A stretch of DNA of 18,654 nt from contig JADGIZ010000235.1 in NCBI GenBank assembly GCA_027604665.1, forward strand, positions 1-18,654, written 5' to 3'. The notes under the pieces are model-generated. The model was not told the DNA's origin. It ran no database searches and was given only the letters and a program-made list of their open reading frames with translations. Positions within the stretch are counted from its first letter, which is position 1. Each line of letters starts with the position of its first letter. This stretch comes from Polyrhizophydium stewartii (lineage: Eukaryota; Chytridiomycota; Chytridiomycetes; Rhizophydiales). Both the position numbers and the translations under genes were made by a program. Below are positions 9,056 through 18,654 of the stretch, piece by piece.

Positions 9056-9576
9056 ATGCCCGCTGCGGTTGCGCTCTGCTCTGGTTGCGCCATTAACTGC
9101 CGCCACCGCCGCCCGCCCGCACGGCCGCCACCGCTCCTATCGCCTTCCAGTCCGAAGTCGAAGAGACAATCAAGCGCCTGTCGTCGCACAAGGGCGTCGA
9201 GGGCATCGTGATCGTCAACATGGAGGGCATCCCGATCCGCACAACGCTTGACCACGACAAGACGATCCAGTATTCGGCGCTGATCACGCAGCTCACGGCC
9301 AAGGCCCGCAGCGTCGTGCGCGACCTGGATCCGCAGGTGCAGCTCGGACGAATGGGAGGCCAGATGCGCATCTTGTCCCCTCTCGTGCTGACCACTCGCA
9401 CCTGCGCAGAACGACCTGACGTTCCTCAGGATACGCTCCAAGAAGCACGAGATCATGGTGGCCCCTGGTGCGGTCTTGCAGGGATGTGTGTGGGCGATCG
9501 AGGCGCTGGCTGACAAGAGGCCTATCCAGACAAGGAGTACATTCTGATTGTGCTGCAGAACCCGCACCAGCACTAA
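9056..9576 (+). CDS. DYNLRB1: Roadblock/LC7 dynein light chain
   Basis: This light chain binds dynein intermediate chains as a homodimer, in cytoplasmic dynein and in flagellar transport/axonemal dyneins. The exons are 9056-9067, 9151-9336, 9410-9467 and 9530-9576; the introns are 83, 73 and 62 nt. The product has 100 residues, against 96 in human. It covers the whole single roadblock domain: [82 protein letters not shown]. The internal exons are near-certain. The first exon (MPAA) is inferred: an upstream exon is needed because TAA at 9094 blocks the frame. The chosen ATG gives an in-phase intron with a TTAAC branch-like site and CTTCCAG acceptor, but its donor GTTGCG is weak. Confidence 0.93.
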
Positions 9577-9736
9577 GGCGGTGTCTCGCCGCCGCCGCCC
9601 ACCTCTGCAGCGTTCCTGTCTGCCCGCCAGCCTGCCGCCTCTATTGACTGGCAGCGAACCCCGATCCTTGGCGCTCCGGCGAAGCCGTTGCCGCCGAATA
9701 CACCACTTTCTTGCTTCTCGTCGAGGTTCTCGCGGG

Positions 9737-12712
9737 ATGCCGCAACAAAGCGAGAGGCCCTCGGCCCCGCTGCCGGCCGCCCGCGATGCGCTCGCGCCGG
9801 AGCCGTTGTCTGCAGCACCTCGGCCGCCCGGGGCCACCCGCGGAATAGCGCAACGACTGTCCGCGGCTCGCCAGGCGTGCCGGCTGCCCGCAGCACCGGC
9901 CGTTGTGCGTCCGCTCGCCCAAAGCGGCCCGCTGTCGCGGCGGCTCGCCTCGCTGCTGGCAGCTGCCCTTGGTGCCGCTGCCACCTCCTCGGCACGCTCG
10001 GCACATCACGGCGCACCTCTGCGCAGTTGCAGCATCCTGCAGCGCGGCATGGCTCTCGCGGCACCGCGGGCGTGTGCGACAGCCTGGCACCAGGCTCGGC
10101 CGCTGTCGTCCGCTGCTCTTTCCAAGGCGTCGATGTCTCCATCGGCTGACGGCGCCGTCGGCGACAGGCACCATCGATCGGACAGCGCAGGCGGCGAGGT
10201 CTCCCTCGGCGATGCCCTCGCTGACCCCGCCAACGCCGATGTGGATCGGATCTTTGACGTCTGGCGGCTGTTCCTGGACGCTGCTCGAGGCGGAGAGGGT
10301 CACAACAGCGTCACGTCGGCGGACCGTCAGGCCATGCTCCGCCTGTGCCTGGCAGCCGCGACGGCGACGCAACGCAGCCCGACTCACATCCAGCTGAAGG
10401 CGCTCTCAAAAATGGCGCTGACGGTCGCACTCGAGGCGATCGCGGCATACAGCGCCAAGGCGCCGAATGCCAGATCGGCTGCACTCGACGAGACCGTCGC
10501 CATCTGCGACCTTGCCTTTGTCGTGATCCTGGTGCCCTTCCCGAGTGACATGCCCGACACTCTCGCCAACCGCGCCAGCAGCCTTGGCGGAAACAGCGTC
10601 GACCGGCTCGCTGGACCGCAGCTGCATGCGGCGATGCAGGCGGCGGGCATGTCGCCATCCCCAGCCTGGCTGCACGAGCTGGTCCGCGTCGACGTGGCTG
10701 CGCAGCACCAGGCTCGGCAGTCTGGCACGCACCGCATGCGGGCATCGCCGTACGTGTACGAGTTCCTTGCCATTGCCAAGGCGCACCCGGGTCGGATCGT
10801 GTCGTGGGCACGGTCGCTGCGCGGCAAGCCGGACGTGGTGCTGGCCAACAAGCTCCTGTCTCTGTGGTCGGACCGTGCGTGGATCGACTTGATCGAGGAG
10901 CTCGTCAACGAGTTCAGCAGATGCCGCTTCGTGCTGTCGAGCGAGGCGATGGCGCTGGTGATGAGGGCGCACCTCCGCGCAGGGCTACCCGAGCGCGCGC
11001 TGGACATGTATCGAGCCACCGCTGCGCGCACCGCGGGCGTGCAGTGCAGTCATGCGCATGTGATGGCCATCAAGGCGCTTCTGGCGCTGCAGCGCGAGGA
11101 CGAGGCTTTGCGGCTGCTCGATACGTTCTTTGCGCGCCGGCTGATCCAGTCGCAGCTCCGCACCAGCCGTGGGAGCAAGACCAAGTCGCTTACCACAAAG
11201 GTTGCGCGGGACGACTTTGCAGAGAGATTGCCACACCGCCGCGTAGGGGCGGCCAAGACCGCCGGCGACGTGGCGCAGTTCATGTTCAGCGCCTTGATCG
11301 ACTACTTTTCGACGCGAAACCTCGACAAGGCGTGCTCGCTGCTCAGCCAGATGGTCGCACACGGGCTGCAGCCCAACAGCATCGTGCGCACGTGCATGGT
11401 CAAGGCGTTTGTCGCGCACGGGAAGCTGGATCAGGCGCTCGATGTTGCGTGGCAGCTGATTGCACGGTGCAAGAGCGACAGGCGGTGGGACATGCAGCCG
11501 CACATTTTTACGCTGCTCGTGCCGGCGCTGATCCGCGCAGGGCGTACTGCCGAGGCGCAGCAGCTCCTCGTGGACATGAAGGCGCTTGGGATCAGCGACA
11601 ACGACAAAGTCCTGATATCGTCGGCGCGCGCACTGGCGCAGGCTGGATCGCCCGCAGCCGCAGTGCACCTCTGGAGACAGATGAAGCCCAGCGTGCTGCG
11701 GCAGAGCGATGCCGCAACCGCCGAGGGACACGGCCGCCAGCACCATGCCGCCGCCGACCGCTTCTCGGCCATTATCATTCAGCTGGCACTGTTGGCCGTG
11801 CAGTCGGACGAGGAGCTATGGCAGCTGATCCAGACCGGACGGCAGACGTTTGCTGCGGCGCCAAGGCACCCGCTCGCGGTGCCCATGATGACGGCGATCA
11901 TGACGTTCCTGGGCGCGCGCAGGCGCCGCACGCAGCTGGTTGCCGAAGGACTGCGGCTGTTCGAGACGGTGCTGCGCCATGTGCCCATACATCGGATCGA
12001 CCGCCGCGCGTTTGTGGCCGCGATCCAGTGCGCCGCGCGGCGTGGCGACTTTAAGACGGCGCTGGACGTGTACAAGCTTTCACGCAAGACGGGTATAGGC
12101 GCCGATGCGTTCATGTTCTCGAGTCTCATTGCGGGGTCAACGCGCGGTCTGCTCACGCCGGATCCGCTGGCGGTCTTGCGCGCGCGTGAGCTGATCCAAG
12201 AGGCCGTCATGGCTGCCAAAGAGGACCTCGATGCGCAACGCAAACTCAAACGCACTGCAGCAACGCCTGCCAACAGGGCCACCGGCCCCGCGGTCGCAAC
12301 TGCTGCATCTTCGACCTCTACCGCGGCATTCGGTCGATCCTCGCCTCTGCCCTCGTCGCCGCTGCAGCCCTTCTCGTCGACGCTTCGGCAGCATCAGGAA
12401 ACAGCACACCCGACCATCAACGCTGTTGTGTGCTCGGCTTATCTCTACGCATGCATGCGCTCACGCGACGAGCACGCCGCGCGCGCATTTTGGGACGAAG
12501 CAACATCTGGGACGGGATGGCTGCAGATTAACGACCCGCGCCTGGGCGACGCCATCACCGCGCTGTGTCTGTGCCTCCACGCGTGCTCGGGCAAGGCAGC
12601 AGTTGACGAGGCGAACGAGTGGATCCGCCGCGGCCTTGCTGCCGGCGCGGCCTTTGAGGACGATGCGCGTGCGGCGCTCAAGCGTGCAGGAATCGATGTT
12701 CCAGAGGAATGA
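9737..12712 (+). CDS. Pentatricopeptide repeat (PPR) protein, probably mitochondrial
   Basis: The intronless frame encodes 991 residues from this ATG. PPR proteins bind organellar RNA for processing, stability or translation. Helix-pair repeats can be read at about 400-440 (VMRAHLRAGLPERALDMY), 515-600 (FSALIDYFSTRNLDKACSLL; MVKAFVAHGKLDQALDVAWQ; FTLLVPALIRAGRTAEAQQLL) and 755-800 (FVAAIQCAARRGDFKTALDVY; ADAFMFSSLIAG). The N-terminus is rich in Arg, Ala and Ser and poor in acidic residues. A second ATG at 10049 starts MALAAPRACATAWHQARPLS, a classic mitochondrial presequence, and is a good alternative start (887 residues). Residues about 840-890 are a Ser/Thr/Ala/Pro-rich linker. The gene follows the light-chain gene by 160 bp in the same direction. 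The target RNA is unknown. Confidence 0.85.
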   Translation: MPQQSERPSAPLPAARDALAPEPLSAAPRPPGATRGIAQRLSAARQACRLPAAPAVVRPLAQSGPLSRRLASLLAAALGAAATSSARSAHHGAPLRSCSILQRGMALAAPRACATAWHQARPLSSAALSKASMSPSADGAVGDRHHRSDSAGGEVSLGDALADPANADVDRIFDVWRLFLDAARGGEGHNSVTSADRQAMLRLCLAAATATQRSPTHIQLKALSKMALTVALEAIAAYSAKAPNARSAALDETVAICDLAFVVILVPFPSDMPDTLANRASSLGGNSVDRLAGPQLHAAMQAAGMSPSPAWLHELVRVDVAAQHQARQSGTHRMRASPYVYEFLAIAKAHPGRIVSWARSLRGKPDVVLANKLLSLWSDRAWIDLIEELVNEFSRCRFVLSSEAMALVMRAHLRAGLPERALDMYRATAARTAGVQCSHAHVMAIKALLALQREDEALRLLDTFFARRLIQSQLRTSRGSKTKSLTTKVARDDFAERLPHRRVGAAKTAGDVAQFMFSALIDYFSTRNLDKACSLLSQMVAHGLQPNSIVRTCMVKAFVAHGKLDQALDVAWQLIARCKSDRRWDMQPHIFTLLVPALIRAGRTAEAQQLLVDMKALGISDNDKVLISSARALAQAGSPAAAVHLWRQMKPSVLRQSDAATAEGHGRQHHAAADRFSAIIIQLALLAVQSDEELWQLIQTGRQTFAAAPRHPLAVPMMTAIMTFLGARRRRTQLVAEGLRLFETVLRHVPIHRIDRRAFVAAIQCAARRGDFKTALDVYKLSRKTGIGADAFMFSSLIAGSTRGLLTPDPLAVLRARELIQEAVMAAKEDLDAQRKLKRTAATPANRATGPAVATAASSTSTAAFGRSSPLPSSPLQPFSSTLRQHQETAHPTINAVVCSAYLYACMRSRDEHAARAFWDEATSGTGWLQINDPRLGDAITALCLCLHACSGKAAVDEANEWIRRGLAAGAAFEDDARAALKRAGIDVPEE

Positions 12713-12793
12713 ACAAGCGGTGGCGCTCTTCTGCAAGATCTGAGCTGACTTGCGTGGGAGGCATCAGGGGATGGCAGGTAAAAGCAACAAGTC
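12713..12793. other. Short convergent intergenic region
   Basis: Only 81 bases separate the stop codons of the PPR gene (plus) and the HEAT gene (minus). The two 3' UTRs probably overlap. No AATAAA is visible. Confidence 0.6.
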
Positions 12794-13397
12794 TCATTCA
12801 AGCATGGGGATGAGTCGCGCCATCAGCTTTCTGCACTCTGGGTCGCTCTCGGACTTTTCAGCGCGAACCATGGCATGCCGAATGCGCACGATGCGAACAG
12901 GATCCGCCTTGACGCCCGACGCAATCGAGAAGACTGCCGCAGCAAGCTTGAACGCCTCGCGGCGCACGCGCGGATGCGGCGATGCAAGAGCCGATGGGAT
13001 CGTGTCGAGCATGGCATCGATGGGCAACACACGCTGCGCCACCTTGGCATCGAGGTCGAAAACCAGATGGAAGAGCGTCTGATTTGCCAGAGTTGGTGCA
13101 AAAGGCAGGTCGTAAGCAAGGACGACGCAAAAAGTCAGCATTGACGTTGGCGACGCACGGCAGGTGCAAGAGTTGGCAAGCTTGTTTGGAGTCGAAGATA
13201 CGAGGGGTTGAAATACCTGCAAGAGCGCTGCCCACGGGATCTCGTGCAGAGAAACCGTGCTGGTGTCGGAGGCGATCTGCGTGACTGCGCTCGCAATGGC
13301 GGGAACTAAGCGCGGAACAAGCCACGAGAGCGCCGCTGCCTTTCGAGCGCGAATCTCGTGCGGCAGGACTGAGACAGGAGCCGTATCTGGTTTCTTG

Positions 13398-13449
<52 letters not shown>

Positions 13450-16400
13450 CCTCTTGGCCCGTGAGCAGCTTTGCGGCCGAGGTCATGGCATTAGCCAGCA
13501 CTGTGGCAACTCTGCTGCGAGCCACAGTGCCTGCCTCGACACGCGCCAGCAGTGGGTTTGACGGCGTGGACACTGGGTTGATGCAGAGGCAGATGGCCTC
13601 GACCAGTCCCTCTGGCGTCGCAACATCAAGTGCGCCGCCCTGAGAATCGTGATCGTCTTCTGTGGTGATCTCGCTGATACGCAGTGCAGCAGCCGTTGGG
13701 CGTTTCTGCGTCGCGTTTGCGGGATCGGCAGCCACATGCGCAGCCGTGGTGCACAAGACGCCGGCAAAGAACTCGATCGTCGATGCATGAATCTTGGCCG
13801 TCGCCGCCTCAAACGCTTCAACGACGCTGGAGCTAATCCTCGCCCGAACCTCTGGCGACGCTAGCTCCGGCTCCCACACAGCGAGGGACATGACGCGCGG
13901 AGCCACGCTGCGCAGGAAGTCGCCGGCGAGGCCGTGTGTGCCGTGAGACTCGACAGCCCTGCAGGCGCAGTACAGGTATCGCGTGACGATTCGCAGGTGC
14001 GTCGACGCGGCCATGCGGTCGAGTTTGGCCGATATGAGAGGCCCCAGGAGACTGCCCGGCAGGTGCGCGAGGACCTCGCATGCCTGTCTCTGCACTTCTT
14101 CGAAATCGAGCGGGAACTCGATGCGCACGAGCAGGTGTGCGATGAGGTGCCGGGTGAGCAGAGGCGTGAAGAGGCTGCGCGACGAGGCAGCCTCTCGCGA
14201 TATAGCCAGCCCGAGTGTCTCATCTTGAGTGCGCAGCTCCCAATCTGCGTCGTCATCCGGCGGGCGGGCCAAATCGCCGTCAGAGACGAAATCTGGTATT
14301 GCCCAAGACTTGACCGAGTCGCTGTCCGAGGACTCGTCCCAGGACGCCAGGCTGTGCAAAGCCGTCAGCGGAATTGTCTTGAGGATCAATAAAGGACACA
14401 GCCGGGCGTATATCATCGCATGTGTTGCTTCCTTGTCGTCACTTGCCGAGAGCTCCTCAGTGAGCCTGTTCACAGGGTTGCGTCAGCTACCATGCACAGC
14501 AACTCCCGTCACAAGCCGGCCGGCGGAGCACACCTTGGCTGGAGTGACATGAAGCGCACGCAGATCCGCAGCACACGCGCACATGCAAGCGGGCTAGCTG
14601 CAAGTGCAGTCGACATTGTGCTCATGACACGCACAAGGAGCGGGTCTCCGGGGCAGCTGTACACCTTGATCGCCAGATCAGGCATCACGGCTGCCGACGT
14701 CTCCGCGTCCATACCGCGAGCAAACTTGGCCAGCACACGGATCATACGGTCGACGCTTGCTAGCGTCTCGCGCGCTTGTTGCTGCAGCTGTAAGTCCGAG
14801 ACAGACCCGCCGGGCGACCGGAATACCGGCAGTGGCCGTGGATGGGCCATGTCCGCCGGCGATGCAAACGACCACGGCCACGAGAACTCGTTTCCGTCGG
14901 CCACGACTCTTCAAGGCACCAAGCACCGCGCGTGCGTGAGCCATCTTATCATCTCGCGCCGAGTCATTGTGCGATGGATGCCTACCGAAGATGCTCAATG
15001 AACAAGATCAACGCATCGGACCCCGACCTGTGGGTGGAGAGCAGTGCCACGAGCGCGCTTTCGGCAGCAGACCGCTCTCGCTCGCTGCGGCTGATGAGCC
15101 GCGCCACTAGCGGCGGGATCACCTCCGCAGGCTCTGTTCCAATGCATAGTCAGCCAGCCAGCACGCTGGCGCGACATGCAGCTCATATTCAAGCGACGCC
15201 ATACCGAGATGCGAAAACACAAACACCGCCTGCTTGCGAAGCTCCATGTCGGCGTCGGCGAGGCACTCGAGCAGCTTGGCGCCGAGGACGCGGCTGCGGT
15301 TGTTGCAATTGGTAGGGCCGTCAATTGTCAACTACAATACCGCCATCGTGCACGCCGTAAGCTGCGCAGAGCAAACACACCTCATCTGAGCATGAAGCGA
15401 CGTCTCGATTGCCGTCCTGTGGATCTCAATAATGTGTCCCACGACTGCCAGCCCGTTCCGCTTGACATTGGCCGAGTCGTTCGACAGGAGCTCAAAAACG
15501 CCCGAGAGGACGGCGGATGGGTTCGCAACAGCAAGTTCGGCAACGACGCCAGCAATGCCATGGAGAACCGTTGATTCCTTCTCTTTCGCCGCGGGAGACA
15601 CGGAAGCCGACTTGAGTAAACCAAGGAGCGGGTCAAGAATCGTCGAGAGCTGCAGTGGCGCGGCCTTGGACGCTGCAGAGCCATCTTGCGCACTGCTAGA
15701 CGCGAGAGGCGCTAGGACGCGCCTCAGCAGCACGAACGCGAGGGTCTGCAGCTGCGAAGACTCTGGTTGGTGTGCCTGAATTCCGAAAAATGGACGGTCA
15801 GCACGGACGGGAGTCGCCATAACGTGCAGGGACGGTGAGTGGGTGAGCCAGTGAGTGTGAGTGGAAGCGAGAAACGCACGGCATCAGAGATGAGCGACAA
15901 GAGCAGTGGTTGCAGGGTTGGATGGGTCGCAATGGCCGTGGCGCGGGCGAGCGGCAGAACGGCAAGCACGCCGCAGGTGTTGAGCATCTGCACAAGAAGA
16001 TCTCGTTCCTGAGCCGGATGATTCGTCAGCAGCCGGTATGTCGTCTATGCGACGATTGAAAGCGACAAGCAGCAACCTTGTCGAGGGTTTTCTTGAGCGC
16101 CTTGACAATCTTTGCATCGGGCATGGTGTCTCGTGTGACGAGCGACTTGCAGACGACCCTGATGGTGGCCGCGAGCATCTCTGGCGACGAGTGCAAGTGC
16201 GTGAGACAGGGGAAGAGATGAACGCGCGAAACAAGACACGAACCATTGGACTCTGGCTGCCGAGAAGCGCCAATGCCGATGATCTCGATCAGCTGGTCTA
16301 TGCACGGCGCGCGCATCGGGTTATCTGTGTTGAACTGAGAGCGTGCGACTTGCGTCAGCATCGGAGCCGGATATGCACAGGCAATCACGGAGTGCACCTT

Positions 16401-17249
16401 GGCAATCAGCTTGAGCAGTTCGACGAGTTGAAGAGCGGCAGAGTGCAAGGGAGTAGCGTCGGAAACAAGCGTTGCCGCAGTCTCGGGCGCGGTAGTCGTC
16501 GCGAGGTGGCGAGACGCGGTGCCGTGGAGGTGGGCGAGTACGACGTCTGCCGCAAGGGATGTGAGGCGAGTCTTTGTGGGCCGGCCGGTGGTACCGTCAA
16601 TAGTGCTTTGCAGGACATAGCAGCGGAGGGTGAGCCGTCAGCACAGGCAAACTTGGCGAGCAAGGTGCGCTGCCTTCGCACCCATCGGACTCGATGCAGA
16701 GGAGCAGATCTGGGACGAGGCGGTCGAGCAGGGCAAGCTCTGGCTGCGGTGTGTCCGGCGCGGGCGGCGAGGCGGGCGGCATCTGGGCGAGCATGTGCTC
16801 GAGGAAGATGGCAACGGCGAGGCGGGCGGGCTTGGAAGCCGAGCGCATTCTGGCCTGGAGGCCCGATGAGACAGCGTCGGCGACATCGGGTCGCAGCACC
16901 AGGGCGTGCAGCACGATGCACGCAGCGGTTTGGATCTCGGGGGGATCTGCGACGAGGATCTGCACGGGGTCAGCCCGCGCGCTTGCAGCCCGTGGGCGGG
17001 CGGGGCAACCGACGGGCTGGTGAACCGGACGAGCTGCACCTTGTCCTGGACGAGCCTGTGAACGTCGTCGAAGCCCGAGGGGTCGGCGCGTATGTGGGCC
17101 GCGACGGCATCGAGCCTGCGGACGTTTGGGCCGGGCCTGAGGACGGAGAGCGGCGAGCGGTGTGCGCTTGCGAGCAGGTCCGGGCGGGTCTGCAGCAGCT
17201 GGGCGAGGGCGTCGCCCCAGAAGACGGGGTCGGCCGGCCGAAGGGCCAT
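12794..17249 (-). CDS. Large HEAT/ARM-like repeat protein with poly-Gln tract, function unknown
   Basis: Ten exons are modelled: 17249-17010, 16959-16682, 16605-16244, 16180-16077, 16008-15880, 15775-15381, 15293-15205, 15133-14986, 14908-14534 and 14465-12794. They give 1263 residues, and the exon sum is divisible by three. The protein is an almost continuous run of amphipathic helix pairs: VLHALVLRPDVADAV, VVGHIIEIHRTAIE, LLECLADADMELRKQAVFVF, VIPPLVARLISRSERERSAAE, and AMIYARLCPLLILKTIPL near residue 725. This is typical of HEAT/ARM scaffolds. C-terminal helices resemble HEAT units (VFDLDAKVAQRVLP, SPHPRVRREAFKLAAAVF). I cannot assign a named family. Gln15 lies at about 1048-1062. The junction 14985/14909 (acceptor TTGAAG) is the least certain. 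The 63-nt intron 16243-16181 has no in-frame stop and could be retained. A possible further 138-nt in-frame intron is 13216-13079. The start at 17249 follows a divergent promoter. Confidence 0.75.
13400..13444 (-). repeat. Pure (CAG)15 trinucleotide repeat encoding poly-glutamine
   Basis: Fifteen uninterrupted CTG units on the plus strand read as CAG on the coding strand of the HEAT gene and encode 15 Gln between EEE and RKK. The tract is a pure repeat with no CAA interruptions, so it is expected to vary in length between strains. Confidence 0.95.
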
Positions 17250-17306
17250 GGTGGGAGCGAGCGGAAGAGCGAAAACGATTGGCGGCGCGGCGTCGGCCGG
17301 CCGAAG
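17229..17306. repeat. 15-bp direct repeat spanning the HEAT gene start and its promoter
   Basis: GTCGGCCGGCCGAAG occurs at 17229-17243, inside the first codons of the HEAT gene, and again at 17292-17306 in the divergent promoter. The two copies are exactly 63 bp apart. Each contains the palindrome CGGCCGGCCG. Confidence 0.8.
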
Positions 17307-17341
17307 TCAGGCGTGCGCCCGGCTTGCCCGCGCACGAGTGC
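17250..17341. promoter_or_regulatory. Compact divergent promoter
   Basis: These 92 bp separate the start codon of the HEAT gene (minus) from that of the KAPA-synthase-like gene (plus). ATTGG (CCAAT on the minus strand) lies at 17278-17282, next to a short AT-richer stretch. There is no TATA box. One copy of the 15-bp GC palindrome repeat lies at 17292-17306. Confidence 0.5.
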
Positions 17342-18654
17342 ATGCGGCCGAGCGACGGGCTCGGGAGCGTGACGCTGGAGGGCAGGCTGCAGGCGCTGCT
17401 CGCGCGGCGGCAGCAAGCGGGCCTGATGCGGTCGATCGCAGTGACGCCGCTTGTGTCTGAGGCGGACGGGCTGGCGGACTTCTCGTCCAACGACTACCTC
17501 GGGCTGGCGCGCAACGGCGACGTGCAGTCGCGGCTGCGTGCGGCGCTGTCGGGCGCCGCGGCCGCCGGCGCAGGCGGCGACGGCAAGGCCACTCGCGGCA
17601 ATGGCGGCGGCGGCGGCACCAGCAAGGTCGGATCGACCGGGTCGCGGCTGCTGACGGGCAACTCTGTCGAGGCCGTCGCGCTCGAGAGCATGCTCGCCGC
17701 GCACTACTGCGGGCCAAGCGAACCTGGATCGGAGCCGACGGGGGCATCGCGGCCGGCGTCGGCGGCAGCGCCGGGCGAGCGGCGCGCGCTGCTGTTCAAC
17801 TCTGGCTACGATGCGAATCTGGCGCTGTTCTCGGCGCTGCCGCAGCGCGGCGATCTTGTTCTGTATGACGAGCTGATCCACGCATCGGTGCACGACGGAC
17901 TGCGGATGCGTCGGTTTGGGCAGGCGGCGCCGTTCCGGCACAACGACGTTGGGGACGTGCGAGCACAGGTGGCGCGGTTCCTTGCGACTGCGGCGGCGGA
18001 CGCGTGCGTGCTGGTTGCGGTCGAGGCGGTGTACTCGATGGACGGCGACATGGCGCCGATTGCGGAGCTGGCGCAGCTGGCACGCGAGCACGGCGGGCGG
18101 GTGAACCTGGTTGTGGACGAGGTGGGTGGGAGGCATGGCGGATGCCTGGCGGTGCGGGTGAGCCGCAGAGCGAGCTGATACGGAAAGGGCAGGCGCACTC
18201 GACGGGCGTGATCGGCGAGCGCGGGGCGGGGCTTGTGCACCACCTTGGGGCGGACGACGACGTGTACGTGCGGCTGCACACGTTTGGCAAGGCGATGGGA
18301 GCGCACGGCGGTGAGCGGCGGTGGGCAGGCGAGGTGCGCGTGGCCATTGAGCGGCGGCTGACGCGGAGCGCGGAGCGCAGCGGTGGTGATTGGGACGGCG
18401 ACGCTGGTGGAGTTTCTTGTCAACTACGGGCGGCCGGTGATTTACTCGACGATGATGTCGTTCCACAGCCTTGCGGCGATCCGCGTGGCGCACGAGTACG
18501 TGGCCGAGCACTGGCGCGAGCTGCAGGGGCGGCTGCAGGCCAACATCCGCGCGTTCCGGCGCCAGATGGGCGGGCCGCTGCCCGGCGGCGCGCGACTGCT
18601 GGAGTCGCAGACGGCGATCCAGGGCATTGTTGTGGCGGGTGGGTGGTCCGGGCG
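17342..18654 (+). CDS. bioF: 8-amino-7-oxononanoate (KAPA) synthase-like PLP enzyme, 3'-truncated by the window
   Basis: The family (alpha-oxoamine synthases, fold-type I) condenses an acyl-CoA with an amino acid; BioF/KAPA synthase joins pimeloyl-CoA and alanine in biotin synthesis. The exons are 17342-18121, 18193-18310 and 18381 onward; introns of 71 and 70 nt keep the frame. A donor GTGGGT at 18639 probably ends exon 3 just before the edge. Motifs: FSSNDYLGLARN at about 44-55, GSTGSRLLTGN, LLFNSGYDANLALFSAL, FRHNDV, EAVYSMDGDMAPI, and VVDE joined to AHSTGVIGERGAG. The PLP lysine is about residue 293 in HTFGKAMGAHG. HNDV, MDGD and TFGK fit BioF better than serine palmitoyltransferase or ALA synthase. 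Two inserts rich in Gly, Ala and Ser (about 68-98 and 121-140) are unusual. The C-terminus is missing, so a peroxisomal signal cannot be checked. The ATG at 17342 starts just before the conserved region. Confidence 0.82.

Noticed and set aside
8677..9984. 435-codon open frame on the minus strand
   Set aside because: It is antisense to the light-chain exons and to the PPR N-terminus, has low-complexity Arg/Ala-rich sequence and no recognisable motif; expected as a shadow in GC-rich DNA.
10804..12054. 416-codon open frame on the plus strand inside the PPR gene
   Set aside because: It is an Arg/Ala/Gly-rich alternate frame of the PPR coding region without helix-repeat pattern.
16970..18511. 513-codon open frame on the minus strand
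   Set aside because: It is antisense to the KAPA-synthase-like gene and is Arg/Pro/His-rich; it also runs through the shared promoter.

Overview
The window looks like nuclear DNA of a GC-rich, gene-dense, zoosporic (chytrid-like) fungus. Coding regions are broken by many short GT-AG introns, mostly 50-104 nt, often with a CTGAC/CTAAC-like branch site. Neighbouring genes lie close together. The fungal housekeeping set (GDP-mannose pyrophosphorylase, a PPR protein with a mitochondrial-type leader, a KAPA-synthase-like enzyme) occurs beside a central-pair axoneme protein (CFAP221/PCDP1) and a roadblock dynein light chain. An axonemal gene argues for a flagellated fungus. The clade is inferred from gene content; no species is identified. 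Exon structures were built by hand from reading-frame continuity, splice signals and remembered family patterns, with no search or transcript data.

Layout. 1-545 (-): a partial gene running off the left edge, with weak mitochondrial-carrier-like features. 634-1958 (-): a four-exon gene of unknown function. 2021-3909 (+): a complete seven-exon mannose-1-phosphate guanylyltransferase, with one long first intron and one GC-AG last intron. 4115-6841 (-): seven-exon CFAP221/PCDP1, convergent with it. 6842-7252: divergent promoter region with a TATA box. 7253-8605 (+): single-exon helix-turn-helix protein. 9056-9576 (+): four-exon roadblock dynein light chain. 9737-12712 (+): long intronless PPR protein. 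12794-17249 (-): a ten-exon HEAT/ARM-like protein of about 1263 residues with a pure CAG-encoded Gln tract, convergent with the PPR gene. 17342-18654 (+): 5' part of an 8-amino-7-oxononanoate synthase-like gene, sharing a 92-bp divergent promoter with the HEAT gene and cut off by the right edge.

The genes do not form one pathway. The functional themes are GDP-mannose supply for the wall and glycosylation, flagellum/dynein function, mitochondrial RNA handling and biotin synthesis. I recognised no tRNA, rRNA, transposon or CRISPR array. The least explained items are the two fragmentary minus-strand genes at the left, the HTH protein placed between two motility-related genes, and the large conserved-looking HEAT protein. 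I did not find convincing evidence for a new multi-gene system.
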